Source: Clostridia bacterium
GTDB taxonomy: Bacteria; Bacillota; Clostridia; Oscillospirales; Butyricicoccaceae
Direction of reading: 5' to 3'
Assembly (NCBI GenBank): GCA_017552495.1
Contig: JAFZPW010000087.1
Span: forward strand, 1-11,127
Length of the DNA: 11,127 bases
Shown: one piece after another, positions 1 to 6,254 of the stretch
Layout: each line of letters opens with the position of its first letter
How positions within the stretch are numbered: position 1 is the stretch's first letter
Notes under the pieces: generated by a model
Told to the model about the DNA's origin: nothing
What the model saw: the letters and a program-made list of their open reading frames with translations, nothing else
The model's database searches: none
Made by a program: the position numbers and the translations under genes

Positions 1-1
1 C

Positions 2-289
2 ACGCCGGTGGAATTCCTTTTGGTAAAGGAACTGGCCAACGGCGAGGAGGACGTTCCCGACGAGATTTTCCTCATCGAGTCCGATACTGTGGAGCTGGAC
101 GAGATTCTGGTGCCCGAGCTTTTGCTGGATCTGGAGATGACCGTCCTGTGCAGGGAGGACTGCAAGGGTCTTTGCCCCAAATGCGGGAAAAACCTCAATG
201 ACGGCGACTGCGGCTGCCGCCGCCGGGAGATTGATCCGAGGCTGGCTGTCTTGCAGCAGTTTCTGGAGAAAACCAAAACGCAAGAATAA
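2..289 (+). CDS. DUF177/YceD-family protein, 3' part (5' end outside window)
   Basis: The frame is open from base 2, so the gene begins upstream of the window. The GTG at base 8 is probably internal, because 95 residues is short for a family usually near 160-180 residues. The visible part starts with an acidic stretch rich in Glu, Asp and Leu. It ends in the family's cysteine cluster, CREDCKGLCPKCGKNL followed by CGC, which looks like a zinc-binding knot. DUF177 proteins (YceD in E. coli, named for 23S rRNA accumulation) are typically encoded directly before rpmF, as here with a 42-bp gap. The likely role is in 50S subunit or 23S rRNA biogenesis, inferred from family and neighbour. Family assignment is firm; molecular function is not known in detail. 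Confidence 0.88.
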   Translation, partial: TPVEFLLVKELANGEEDVPDEIFLIESDTVELDEILVPELLLDLEMTVLCREDCKGLCPKCGKNLNDGDCGCRRREIDPRLAVLQQFLEKTKTQE

Positions 290-331
290 GCGTGAAATAC
301 ATTTTGTTTCCATAGATTAGGAGGTGTCGAA

Positions 332-520
332 ATGGCAGTACCGAGAGCGCGAATTTCCAAGCAGCGTCGTGACAAGCGCCGCAGTTCCCACTGGAAGCTG
401 GCTCTGCCCGGCCTGGTGAAGTGCCCCAAGTGCGGCGAGCCCGTTCTGTCCCACAGAGCCTGCAAGGCTTGCGGCTATTACGCCGGCCGTAAGGTTTTGG
501 AAGTTGCAGAGGAAAAATAA
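332..520 (+). CDS. rpmF: 50S ribosomal protein L32 (bL32)
   Basis: This 62-residue protein has the standard L32 layout. A basic N-terminus ([18 protein letters not shown]) is followed by a zinc ribbon with cysteines 31, 34, 44 and 47 (CPKCGE and CKACGYY) and a short tail containing GRKVLEV. The four-cysteine form binds zinc, unlike the cysteine-free paralogues some bacteria express under zinc limitation. The ATG follows a strong Shine-Dalgarno, TAGGAGGTG, at 317-325. It lies downstream of the DUF177 gene, the classical yceD-rpmF pair, and is followed by an intrinsic terminator. No clear separate promoter was seen in the 42-bp gap, so co-transcription with the DUF177 gene is likely. Confidence 0.98.
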   Translation: MAVPRARISKQRRDKRRSSHWKLALPGLVKCPKCGEPVLSHRACKACGYYAGRKVLEVAEEK

Positions 521-531
521 AGCAGCATAAG

Positions 532-564
532 AAATGGAGAGGGCCGCGGTCTTCTCCATTTTTT
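532..564 (+). terminator. Intrinsic terminator after rpmF
   Basis: Arms AAATGGAGA (532-540) and TCTCCATTT (553-561) form a 9-bp stem around a GC-rich apical segment that can pair further. The run of six T ends at 564. It lies 11 bp after the rpmF stop and before the radical SAM gene. Confidence 0.85.
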
Positions 565-595
565 GCTGAACGCCGTCTTGCGGCAGCGGCAGAAC

Positions 596-604
596 AAAGG
601 GGGG
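596..604 (+). promoter_or_regulatory. Shine-Dalgarno fixing the GTG start of the radical SAM/DUF512 gene
   Basis: AAAGGGGGG lies 6 nt before GTG 611. An upstream in-frame ATG at 563 falls in the terminator's T tract and has no ribosome binding site, so GTG 611 is the better start. Confidence 0.75.
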
Positions 605-610
605 ATATCC

Positions 611-1921
611 GTGTCCGCCGTCATTACCAAGATCGACCCCCGCTCTCCGGCGGACAAAGCCGGTCTGCGGGTGGGCGAAACGCTTCTTTCCATCGGAGGT
701 CACGCCATCCGCGACGTGATGGATTACAAATTTTATTCTTACGATCCGAAAATCACCCTGCTGGTGCGGGATGAGGCGGGAGCGGAGCGGAGTCTTTCCG
801 TCCGGAAACGGGAGGGAGAGGATCTGGGGTTGGAATTCGAAACCTATCTGATGGACGCCCAGAAGGGCTGCGCCAACAAATGCGTATTCTGCTTTATCGA
901 CCAGCTCCCCCGGGGAATGCGCCGGAGCCTTTATTTTAAGGACGACGATGCCCGCCTTTCCTTCCTGCTGGGCAATTACATCACCATGACCAACCTCAGC
1001 GACGAGGACGCGGACCGCATCATCCGTATGCGCATCTCGCCGCTGAATATTTCGGTGCACACCACCGATCCCGCTTTGCGCGCCCGGATGCTGGGCAATC
1101 CGCGGGGCGGCGAGAGCCTGCGCCATCTTTACGCCTTTGCCAGAGCAGGCGTCACCGTTCATGCCCAGATCGTCTGCTGTCCCGGCTGGAACGACGGCCC
1201 GGCGCTGGAACGGACGCTGGCCGATCTTTCGGCGCTCTATCCCGCGGTGGAGAGTGTGGCGGTGGTGCCTGTGGGTCTGACCCGCTACCGGGAACATCTT
1301 CCCCATCTCGACCCGGTGGACGAGGAAAAGGCCCGCGCCATTCTGCGCGTCATCGACGCCCGCAGGGAAAAGAATCTGGCCGATCACGGCTGTGCCATCG
1401 TGTCAGCGGCCGATGAACTCTATCTCAAGGCGCATCTTCCCCTTCCCGACCCGGATTATTACGAGGGATATCTTCAGCTTGACAACGGCGTAGGTCTGAT
1501 GACGCTCTTTGAAGAGGAACTGCGGGGCGCGCTGACTATGGAAGAGCCGGGCATTCCCGCGCCGTCGCCTTTTACCGTGGCCTGCGGCATGGCCGCCGCT
1601 CCTTTTATGGAGCGGATGTGCGGCCTGATCCAGGAAAAATGTCCGGAGCTTTCCTTCCGTGTGGTGGGGATCCGCAACGAATTTTTCGGGGAAACGGTGG
1701 ATGTTTCCGGCCTTGTCACCGGCGGCGACCTGAAACAGCAGCTCCGTGGAAAGCTTTTGGGCGAACGGCTTCTGCTGCCAACCGTCATGCTGCGGGATAA
1801 GCAAAACGTCTTTCTGGACGATGTGACGCCGGACGATCTGCGGCGGGAACTTGGCGTGACCGTCGTCCCTGTGGAGATCGACGGCGGGACGTTTTTGGAC
1901 ACTGTTTTGGAATATATCTGA
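611..1921 (+). CDS. PDZ-radical SAM-DUF512 family protein
   Basis: A 436-residue protein. Residues 1 to about 70 form a PDZ-like domain (DPRSPADKAGLRVGETLLSI). There is no signal peptide or membrane segment, so it is probably cytosolic. Next comes a radical SAM core with the cluster motif C87-x3-C91-x2-C94 (CANKCVFCF), which should hold a [4Fe-4S] cluster that cleaves S-adenosylmethionine. Further motifs are NISVHTT, QIVCCPGWNDG and VSAADELY. The C-terminal DUF512 part contains CGMAAAPFM and NEFFGETVDVSGLVTGGDL. This architecture is widespread in Clostridia and cyanobacteria, and I know of no established substrate. It precedes der and plsY. The linkage suggests, but does not show, a role in ribosome, RNA or membrane maturation. 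The GTG start is chosen from the ribosome binding site. Confidence 0.92.
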   Translation: MSAVITKIDPRSPADKAGLRVGETLLSIGGHAIRDVMDYKFYSYDPKITLLVRDEAGAERSLSVRKREGEDLGLEFETYLMDAQKGCANKCVFCFIDQLPRGMRRSLYFKDDDARLSFLLGNYITMTNLSDEDADRIIRMRISPLNISVHTTDPALRARMLGNPRGGESLRHLYAFARAGVTVHAQIVCCPGWNDGPALERTLADLSALYPAVESVAVVPVGLTRYREHLPHLDPVDEEKARAILRVIDARREKNLADHGCAIVSAADELYLKAHLPLPDPDYYEGYLQLDNGVGLMTLFEEELRGALTMEEPGIPAPSPFTVACGMAAAPFMERMCGLIQEKCPELSFRVVGIRNEFFGETVDVSGLVTGGDLKQQLRGKLLGERLLLPTVMLRDKQNVFLDDVTPDDLRRELGVTVVPVEIDGGTFLDTVLEYI

Positions 1922-1931
1922 CTGCATTTGC

Positions 1932-1946
1932 ATCAAATTGTTTGAT
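1932..1946 (+). repeat. Perfect short inverted repeat in the gap before der
   Basis: ATCAAA (1932-1937), a TTG spacer and TTTGAT (1941-1946) form a 15-bp dyad in an AT-rich patch. It lies just before the der Shine-Dalgarno at 1948. It could be an operator or a small mRNA hairpin; no promoter was recognised around it. It may also be chance. Confidence 0.4.
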
Positions 1947-1947
1947 A

Positions 1948-1956
1948 AAAGGAGGG
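1948..1956 (+). promoter_or_regulatory. Shine-Dalgarno fixing the ATG start of der
   Basis: AAAGGAGGG lies 6 nt before ATG 1963. It excludes the in-frame TTG at 1942, whose first codons are the ribosome binding site itself. Confidence 0.85.
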
Positions 1957-1962
1957 ATCGCC

Positions 1963-3291
1963 ATGGAAAAACCGGTGATCGCCATTGTGGGCAGGCCCAA
2001 CGTGGGAAAGTCTCTGTTATTCAACCGCATCACCGAAAAGCGCACCGCCATCGTGGAGGACACGCCCGGCGTCACCCGGGACCGCATCTACGGCGAGGCC
2101 GAATGGCGCAGCAAGCCCTTTGTGGTGGTGGACACCGGCGGTATCGAGCCCCGGTCCGACGATCAGATCCTGAAATTCATGCGCCAGCAGGCGCTCATCG
2201 CCATCGACCATGCCAATGTGGTCGTGCTGGTCACCGATATCCGCACCGGCGTCACAGCCGCCGACGAAGAGGTAGCCGCCATGCTGAAAAGGGCGCAGAA
2301 GCCTATCGTTCTGGCTGTCAACAAAATGGACGCGCCGGGCAATCCGCCTGCGGAATTTTATGAATTCTACAATCTGGGTCTGGGCGACCCGGTGGGCATT
2401 TCGGCGCTCCACGGCAACGGCACCGGCGATTTGCTGGACGCCTGCTTTGAATTGCTGCCCGACGAAGCGTGGGACGATGTTTCAGGCGACGAGGGCATCA
2501 AGGTGGCTGTGATCGGCAAGCCAAACGCCGGAAAGAGCAGCCTGGTGAACTATGTCACCGGGGAAGAACGGGTGATCGTCAGCAACATCCCCGGCACCAC
2601 CCGGGACAGCATCGACAGCCACGTCCAGCGGGGCGAGGATGTGTTCACCTTTATCGACACGGCGGGCATCCGCCGGAAAAGCCGGGTGGACGAGGCCATC
2701 GAGCGGTTTTCCGTTCTGCGGGCGCAGATGGCCATTGAGCGGGCCGATGTGTGCGTGCTGATGATCGACGCCGAAACCGGCATCACCGATCAGGACACCA
2801 AGATCGCGGGCCTGGCGCACGAGGCGGGCAAGGCCGCCATTATCGCCGTGAACAAGTGGGATCTGATCGACAAGGAGACCGGAACCCAGAAGGAATATGA
2901 AAACAAAATCCGAACCGAGCTGGCCTATATGCCCTATGCGCCCATGATCTTTCTTTCGGCCAAAACCGGACAGCGGGTGGAAAACATCTTCGGCCTCATC
3001 AAAAAGGTCTACGAGGCGGCCAATACCCGCATCACCACCGGTCAGCTCAATGCCGTTCTGGCCGACGCCACTGCCCGGGTTCAGCCGCCCACCGACAAGG
3101 GTCGGCGGCTCAAGATTTTTTACATGACCCAGGCGTCGGTCTGCCCGCCCACCTTTGTCTGCTTCTGCAACGACGCGCGGCTGTTCCACTTTTCCTATCT
3201 GCGTTATCTGGAAAACCAGATCCGCCAGGTTTACGGCCTGGAGGGGACGCCGGTAAAAATGGTGGTGCGCCAGCGGGGCGAGGAGCTCTGA
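1963..3291 (+). CDS. der: Ribosome biogenesis GTPase Der (EngA), double Era-like GTPase
   Basis: A 442-residue protein, typical for Der. GTPase domain 1 has G1 GRPNVGKS (residues 10-17), G3 DTGG (57-60) and G4 NKMD (120-123). Domain 2 has G1 GKPNAGKS (185-192), G3 DTAG (232-235) and G4 NKWD (297-300). A C-terminal KH-like domain follows, with the motif GRRLKIFYMTQ. Der is an essential GTPase that acts late in 50S subunit assembly. The residue after the first GKS is Leu (GKSLLFN), where Thr is usual; the GxxxxGKS core itself is intact. The ATG at 1963 follows a strong Shine-Dalgarno. The gene lies 41 bp after the DUF512 gene and 12 bp before plsY, so the three probably form one operon. Confidence 0.98.
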   Translation: MEKPVIAIVGRPNVGKSLLFNRITEKRTAIVEDTPGVTRDRIYGEAEWRSKPFVVVDTGGIEPRSDDQILKFMRQQALIAIDHANVVVLVTDIRTGVTAADEEVAAMLKRAQKPIVLAVNKMDAPGNPPAEFYEFYNLGLGDPVGISALHGNGTGDLLDACFELLPDEAWDDVSGDEGIKVAVIGKPNAGKSSLVNYVTGEERVIVSNIPGTTRDSIDSHVQRGEDVFTFIDTAGIRRKSRVDEAIERFSVLRAQMAIERADVCVLMIDAETGITDQDTKIAGLAHEAGKAAIIAVNKWDLIDKETGTQKEYENKIRTELAYMPYAPMIFLSAKTGQRVENIFGLIKKVYEAANTRITTGQLNAVLADATARVQPPTDKGRRLKIFYMTQASVCPPTFVCFCNDARLFHFSYLRYLENQIRQVYGLEGTPVKMVVRQRGEEL

Positions 3292-3303
3292 CGGGGGCGC
3301 GCT

Positions 3304-3936
3304 ATGGAGTCTGACGAAATCTGGGCGTGGCTGCTCACCGCGGCGGCGGGTTATCTGCTGGGGTCGGTGAGCGGCGCCATCATCGCTTCTTTTACGCGCC
3401 ACGGTGAGGATATCCGGCAATACGGCAGCGGCAACGCCGGTCTGACCAACGCGCTCCGCACTTATGGCGTCCGCAACGCCGTCATGGTGGCGGGGATCGA
3501 CCTGGGTAAAACGGTGCTGGCCGTGCTATTGGGCGTCTGGCTGCTGGGAAGGCCCTGGGGTCTGATCGTAGGCGGCGGCGGTGCCATCTTTGGCCATGTG
3601 GCGCCTGTTTACTACCGGTTTCGCGGCGGCAAGGGCATCCTTTGCGGCGCGGCGATTGTGCTGATGCTGGACTGGAGACTCTTTCTGCTGGCAGCGGCGG
3701 TCTTTGCTGCTTCCGTGGCTGTGAGCAAAACGGTGTCGGTGGGCTCGGTTCTGACCTGCGCTGTTTCTCCTTTGCTGTGCGTGCTGCTGCGGGAGAGCCA
3801 CGCCGAAACCGTATTCGTCACGCTGGCGTCGGCGCTTTTGATCTGGATGCACCGGGAAAACCTCCGCCGCATCGACGCGGGCACGGAGAAGAAAACCGTA
3901 GTGGCAAAACGAAACCCCCGGCGAAAACAGTCTTGA
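3304..3936 (+). CDS. plsY: Acyl-phosphate:glycerol-3-phosphate acyltransferase PlsY
   Basis: A 210-residue, strongly hydrophobic protein with several membrane segments and a basic tail. The three PlsY active-site motifs are visible: GSGNAGLTNALRTYG (from residue 41), FRGGKG (GGKG at 108-111) and HRENLRRI...GTE (His183, Asn186). PlsY transfers the acyl group from acyl-phosphate to glycerol-3-phosphate, giving lysophosphatidic acid, the first acylation in phospholipid synthesis, at the inner membrane. Motif 1 has LTN where ATN is common, and motif 2 continues ILCG where VAT is common. Such variants fit a clostridial branch, but I cannot align them here. The start codon lies 12 bp after der with only a weak G-rich Shine-Dalgarno, which suggests translational coupling to der. 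Confidence 0.93.
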   Translation: MESDEIWAWLLTAAAGYLLGSVSGAIIASFTRHGEDIRQYGSGNAGLTNALRTYGVRNAVMVAGIDLGKTVLAVLLGVWLLGRPWGLIVGGGGAIFGHVAPVYYRFRGGKGILCGAAIVLMLDWRLFLLAAAVFAASVAVSKTVSVGSVLTCAVSPLLCVLLRESHAETVFVTLASALLIWMHRENLRRIDAGTEKKTVVAKRNPRRKQS

Positions 3937-3945
3937 AACAGAAAA

Positions 3946-3984
3946 ACAAAAAAGCGTTCTGCTGAAGCGGAACGCTTTTTGTTT
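3946..3984. terminator. Bidirectional intrinsic terminator between plsY and rpmB
   Basis: The core stem AAAGCGTTC/GAACGCTTT encloses a TGCTGAAGCG loop. On the plus strand the stem ends in TTTTTGTTT. On the minus strand the flanking A tract (3947-3953) reads as a T tract after the hairpin. It lies between the convergent stops of plsY (3936) and rpmB (4001), so it can terminate both. Confidence 0.85.
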
Positions 3985-4000
3985 CATCATCAGATCGCGA

Positions 4001-4189
4001 TCAGACCGCGCGGTTGACCTTGCCGGAACGCAGGCAGCGGGTGCACACGTTGATGTGCTTGGGCGTGCCGTCAACGATCGCCTTAACGCGGCGGACATTG
4101 GGCTTCCAAGTACGGTTGGTGCGTCTGTGGGAGTGGGAGACCTTGATGCCAAAGGTCACGCCCTTGCCGCAAACATCGCATTTTGCCAT
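4001..4189 (-). CDS. rpmB: 50S ribosomal protein L28 (bL28)
   Basis: A 62-residue protein beginning MAKCDVCGKG, with the L28 core HSHRRTNRTWKPNVRRV and the ending CTRCLRSGKV. Cysteines 4, 7, 49 and 52 form two CxxC pairs, the zinc-binding form of L28. The start is the ATG at 4189 (minus strand), preceded by a strong Shine-Dalgarno, GGAGGTG, near 4197-4205. An in-frame upstream extension to 4264 would cover that site and the promoter, so it is rejected. The gene stands alone, convergent with plsY and divergent from hprK, with its own promoter and a shared terminator. Confidence 0.98.
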   Translation of the reverse strand: MAKCDVCGKGVTFGIKVSHSHRRTNRTWKPNVRRVKAIVDGTPKHINVCTRCLRSGKVNRAV

Positions 4190-4254
4190 TTCTCTGCACC
4201 TCCTTCGGCTTAGTCCAAAACGCATTTCCGGTTTCCCGAAAAGCGGCAAAAAAT

Positions 4255-4283
4255 ATGATAGCACATAAAATCATCCTTGGCAA
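4255..4283 (-). promoter_or_regulatory. Sigma-A-type promoter for rpmB
   Basis: Read on the minus strand, the -35 is TTGCCA (4283-4278) and the -10 is TATCAT (4260-4255), with a 17-bp spacer. The rpmB start codon is about 65 bp downstream of the -10. Each hexamer differs from consensus at one position. Confidence 0.75.
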
Positions 4284-4344
4284 GACCGTTTTTTCCATTT
4301 TGACCGTTTTTTTGAAAAATTCAGGGTGATTTTCCCGGTTTTTC

Positions 4345-4373
4345 TTGCGTCCGGCGGACAAGGGGCGTATAAT
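4345..4373 (+). promoter_or_regulatory. Sigma-A-type promoter for hprK
   Basis: The -35 is TTGCGT (4345-4350) and the -10 is a perfect TATAAT (4368-4373), with a 17-bp spacer. The hprK ATG is 45 bp after the -10. No convincing catabolite-responsive element was seen overlapping it. Confidence 0.78.
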
Positions 4374-4417
4374 AAACCCAATACTCCCACACAGGATCGT
4401 ATTTCGGAGGCGATGTT

Positions 4418-5365
4418 ATGGCGACGACGTATTCCGTGGAGCTGCACCAGATCATCAGCGAGTTCCGGCTGGAGGTGGTGTATGGGCCCGAGGATTATCT
4501 GGATCAGATGATTACCCGCAGGGCAGTCTACCGGCCCGCCCTGCCGCTCACCGGCTTTTTTGAGTATTTTGACGACAACTGCGTTCAGGTCATCGGCCGC
4601 GCCGAGGATTTTTATCTGCAAAGCCTGAGCCACGAGCAGCGGCTGGCCAGCATCGACCGTCTGCTGTCCTGCCATATCCCGCTGCTGGTGCTGTCTAACG
4701 GCGTGGAGGCTTCGCCGGAATATGTGGAGTGCGCCAGACGGCACAAAATTCCGCTTGCCCGCACGCAGGAGAACACCTCCAACTTCATTTCGGCGCTTTC
4801 GGCCTCCCTCAACGTCCATCTGGGCGAGCGGTGCACCATTCACGGCGTGCTGGTGGAGGTCTACGGCGAGGGAATTCTGCTGAAGGGCGACAGCGGCATC
4901 GGCAAGAGCGAGGCCGCCGTGGAACTTTTAAAGCGCGGACATCGCTTGGTGGCCGACGACGCGGTGGATATCAAGCGGGTGTCCAACAAGACGCTGGTGG
5001 GATCTTCGCCCGAACTCATCCGCTATTTCATGGAGCTGCGGGGCATCGGCGTCATCGACGTGCGCCGGATCTTCGGCATGGGCGCTGTCAAGCCCACGGA
5101 AAAAATCGATCTGATTATCAATCTTCGCCGCTGGGAAGAGGGCAGGCATTACGACCGCATGGGCGAGGAGCAGCAATACGAAGAGATTTTGGGCCTGGCG
5201 GTTCCCGCGCTGGAGGTACCCATCCGGCCCGGGCGCAATCTGGCCGTAATTATTGAGGTGGCGGCCATGAACAACCGCAACAAAAAGATGGGCTACAACG
5301 CCGCGCAAGAGCTTTCCGACAAGATCTATGCCAGCATGATCGCCAAGGCAAACGATCCGAAATGA
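4418..5365 (+). CDS. hprK: HPr kinase/phosphorylase
   Basis: A 315-residue protein, the usual length. The N-terminal domain (about 1-135) is followed by the kinase domain with the Walker A motif GDSGIGKS (residues 157-164, Lys163). Conserved His142 lies upstream, followed by LVADDAV (Asp180-Asp181) and the HprK signature ELRGIGVIDVRRIFGMGAV. The enzyme phosphorylates HPr of the PTS on a serine, and removes that phosphate, in response to glycolytic metabolites. HPr-Ser-P with CcpA mediates carbon catabolite repression in Bacillota. The ATG follows GGAGG at 4406-4410. It has its own promoter, divergent from rpmB. No terminator is visible after the stop: the thiT promoter begins 5 bp later, so read-through into the riboswitch leader is possible. 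Confidence 0.98.
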   Translation: MATTYSVELHQIISEFRLEVVYGPEDYLDQMITRRAVYRPALPLTGFFEYFDDNCVQVIGRAEDFYLQSLSHEQRLASIDRLLSCHIPLLVLSNGVEASPEYVECARRHKIPLARTQENTSNFISALSASLNVHLGERCTIHGVLVEVYGEGILLKGDSGIGKSEAAVELLKRGHRLVADDAVDIKRVSNKTLVGSSPELIRYFMELRGIGVIDVRRIFGMGAVKPTEKIDLIINLRRWEEGRHYDRMGEEQQYEEILGLAVPALEVPIRPGRNLAVIIEVAAMNNRNKKMGYNAAQELSDKIYASMIAKANDPK

Positions 5366-5369
5366 GCGC

Positions 5370-5398
5370 TTGACAACCGGTTTTTTTTGGATTATACT
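5370..5398 (+). promoter_or_regulatory. Strong sigma-A-type promoter for the TPP riboswitch-thiT unit
   Basis: The -35 is a perfect TTGACA (5370-5375) and the -10 is TATACT (5393-5398), with a 17-bp spacer containing a run of eight T. It starts 5 bp after the hprK stop and ends about 17 bp before the aptamer. Confidence 0.85.
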
Positions 5399-5414
5399 AT
5401 TGTCGAAATTTGAA

Positions 5415-5490
5415 CAGCAGGGGCGCTGGCGTAGGCCGGCTGAGAAGTACCCTTTGACCTGATCCGGATAATGCCGGCGTAGGAAGCGAG
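5415..5490 (+). promoter_or_regulatory. TPP riboswitch (THI element)
   Basis: The conserved blocks occur in order: GGGGCGC (5420-5426), GGCTGAGA (5438-5445), ACCCTTTGACCTGATC (5449-5464), GGATAATGCC and GCGTAGGAAG (to 5486). P3 can form from CTGGC/GCCGG (5426-5430 with 5435-5439, GTAG loop). P5 can form from CCGG/CCGG around ATAATG (5464-5467 with 5474-5477), replacing the common CTGG/CCAG, which is compensatory variation. P1 looks short. The aptamer binds thiamine pyrophosphate. An intrinsic terminator follows 17 nt after the aptamer and precedes thiT, so the likely mechanism is TPP-induced transcription termination. Confidence 0.96.
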
Positions 5491-5503
5491 AGACTGAGCT
5501 TTG

Positions 5504-5535
5504 CCGCGCGGCATTTTGCCGCGCGGTTTTCTTTT
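5504..5535 (+). terminator. Riboswitch-controlled terminator upstream of thiT
   Basis: Arms CCGCGCGGC (5504-5512) and GCCGCGCGG (5518-5526) form a perfect 9-bp stem with an ATTTT loop, followed by TTTTCTTTT. It lies between the TPP aptamer and the thiT Shine-Dalgarno (AGGAGG, 5561-5566), the expected place for the expression platform. Confidence 0.88.
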
Positions 5536-5573
5536 CCCGTCAGGGGCTGTTCGCAAAAACAGGAGGAAAAACC

Positions 5574-6116
5574 ATGAAACAACACGAAAAACTGCTCACC
5601 GTCATCGAGGGCGCGCTTTGCATCGCGCTGGCTTATGCTCTCAGCTTTTTCAAATTCAAGATCTGGCCCGAGGGCGGCTCCATCGACATTGTGATGGTGC
5701 CTCTGCTGCTCTATGCCTGGCGCCGGGGCGCAGGCTGGGGCGTGATCGCCGGACTGATCTTCGGCACGATCAAGTGTTTCTTTGCCGGCGGCTTTGGCTA
5801 TGGCTGGCAGTCGATCCTGCTGGACTATGTGGTGGCTTACGGCGCCGTGGGTCTGGGCGGTCTGGTGCGCAACGTAAAACACGGTCTGCCGCTGGGCGCC
5901 GTTTTGGGCAGCGTTTGCCGCTTTGCCGTTCATTTTATCAGCGGCGTGACCATTTACAAAATTTTGGAGCCCACCGAGTTTGCGGGGAAGACCTTCTCCA
6001 GTCCGGCGTTGTATTCTACGGTTTATAACGGAAGCTATATGCTGGTCAATCTGATCCTGGCCGTAATCCTGTGCGCACTGCTGGAAAAACCCATGCAGAA
6101 GCTGCTAAAGAAATAA
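5574..6116 (+). CDS. thiT: Energy-coupled thiamine transporter ThiT (ECF S-component)
   Basis: A 180-residue membrane protein with about six hydrophobic segments, the size of ThiT/YuaJ. Family motifs are KIWPEGGSIDIVMVPLLLYA near the N-terminus, QSILLDYVVAYG in the middle (Asp84-Tyr85), RFAVHFISG (His120) and YSTVYNGSYML (Tyr147 and Asn152). The His, Tyr and Asn appear to correspond to thiamine-contacting residues known from Lactococcus ThiT, though I align them from memory. ThiT binds thiamine and works with the shared ECF module (EcfA, EcfA', EcfT), encoded elsewhere. The upstream TPP riboswitch strongly supports thiamine as the substrate. The gene is monocistronic, closed by a strong terminator. 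The ATG follows AGGAGGAAAAACC. Confidence 0.96.
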   Translation: MKQHEKLLTVIEGALCIALAYALSFFKFKIWPEGGSIDIVMVPLLLYAWRRGAGWGVIAGLIFGTIKCFFAGGFGYGWQSILLDYVVAYGAVGLGGLVRNVKHGLPLGAVLGSVCRFAVHFISGVTIYKILEPTEFAGKTFSSPALYSTVYNGSYMLVNLILAVILCALLEKPMQKLLKK

Positions 6117-6136
6117 CTGTTTTTTGAGATCGTTTT

Positions 6137-6168
6137 CGGCCCGGCAAGCGCCGGGCCGCCGTTTTTTT
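6137..6168 (+). terminator. Intrinsic terminator after thiT
   Basis: Arms CGGCCCGGC (6137-6145) and GCCGGGCCG (6150-6158) pair perfectly around an AAGC loop. CCG and seven T (6162-6168) follow. It lies 20 bp after the thiT stop. Confidence 0.93.
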
Positions 6169-6254
6169 CGGAAGCTTTCGCCGCAGCGGGCATAAAACCG
6201 GAGGCTTTTCGGTAAACTGTCAGCAGAGCAAACGCGAAAGGAGAGGACGCGGAG

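Noticed and set aside
317..1387. A 356-codon open frame on the minus strand opposite rpmF and the radical SAM gene
   Set aside because: It has no family resemblance, is His/Gln/Arg-rich as expected for the antisense of GC-rich coding sequence, and overlaps two well-supported genes.
2482..3420. A 312-codon minus-strand frame opposite der
   Set aside because: Antisense shadow of the second GTPase and KH domains; no motif, and composition mirrors the real gene.
4190..4417. Search for a riboswitch, T-box or small RNA in the rpmB/hprK divergent region
   Set aside because: Only the two promoters and two ribosome binding sites are evident; no aptamer core or strong hairpin was seen.
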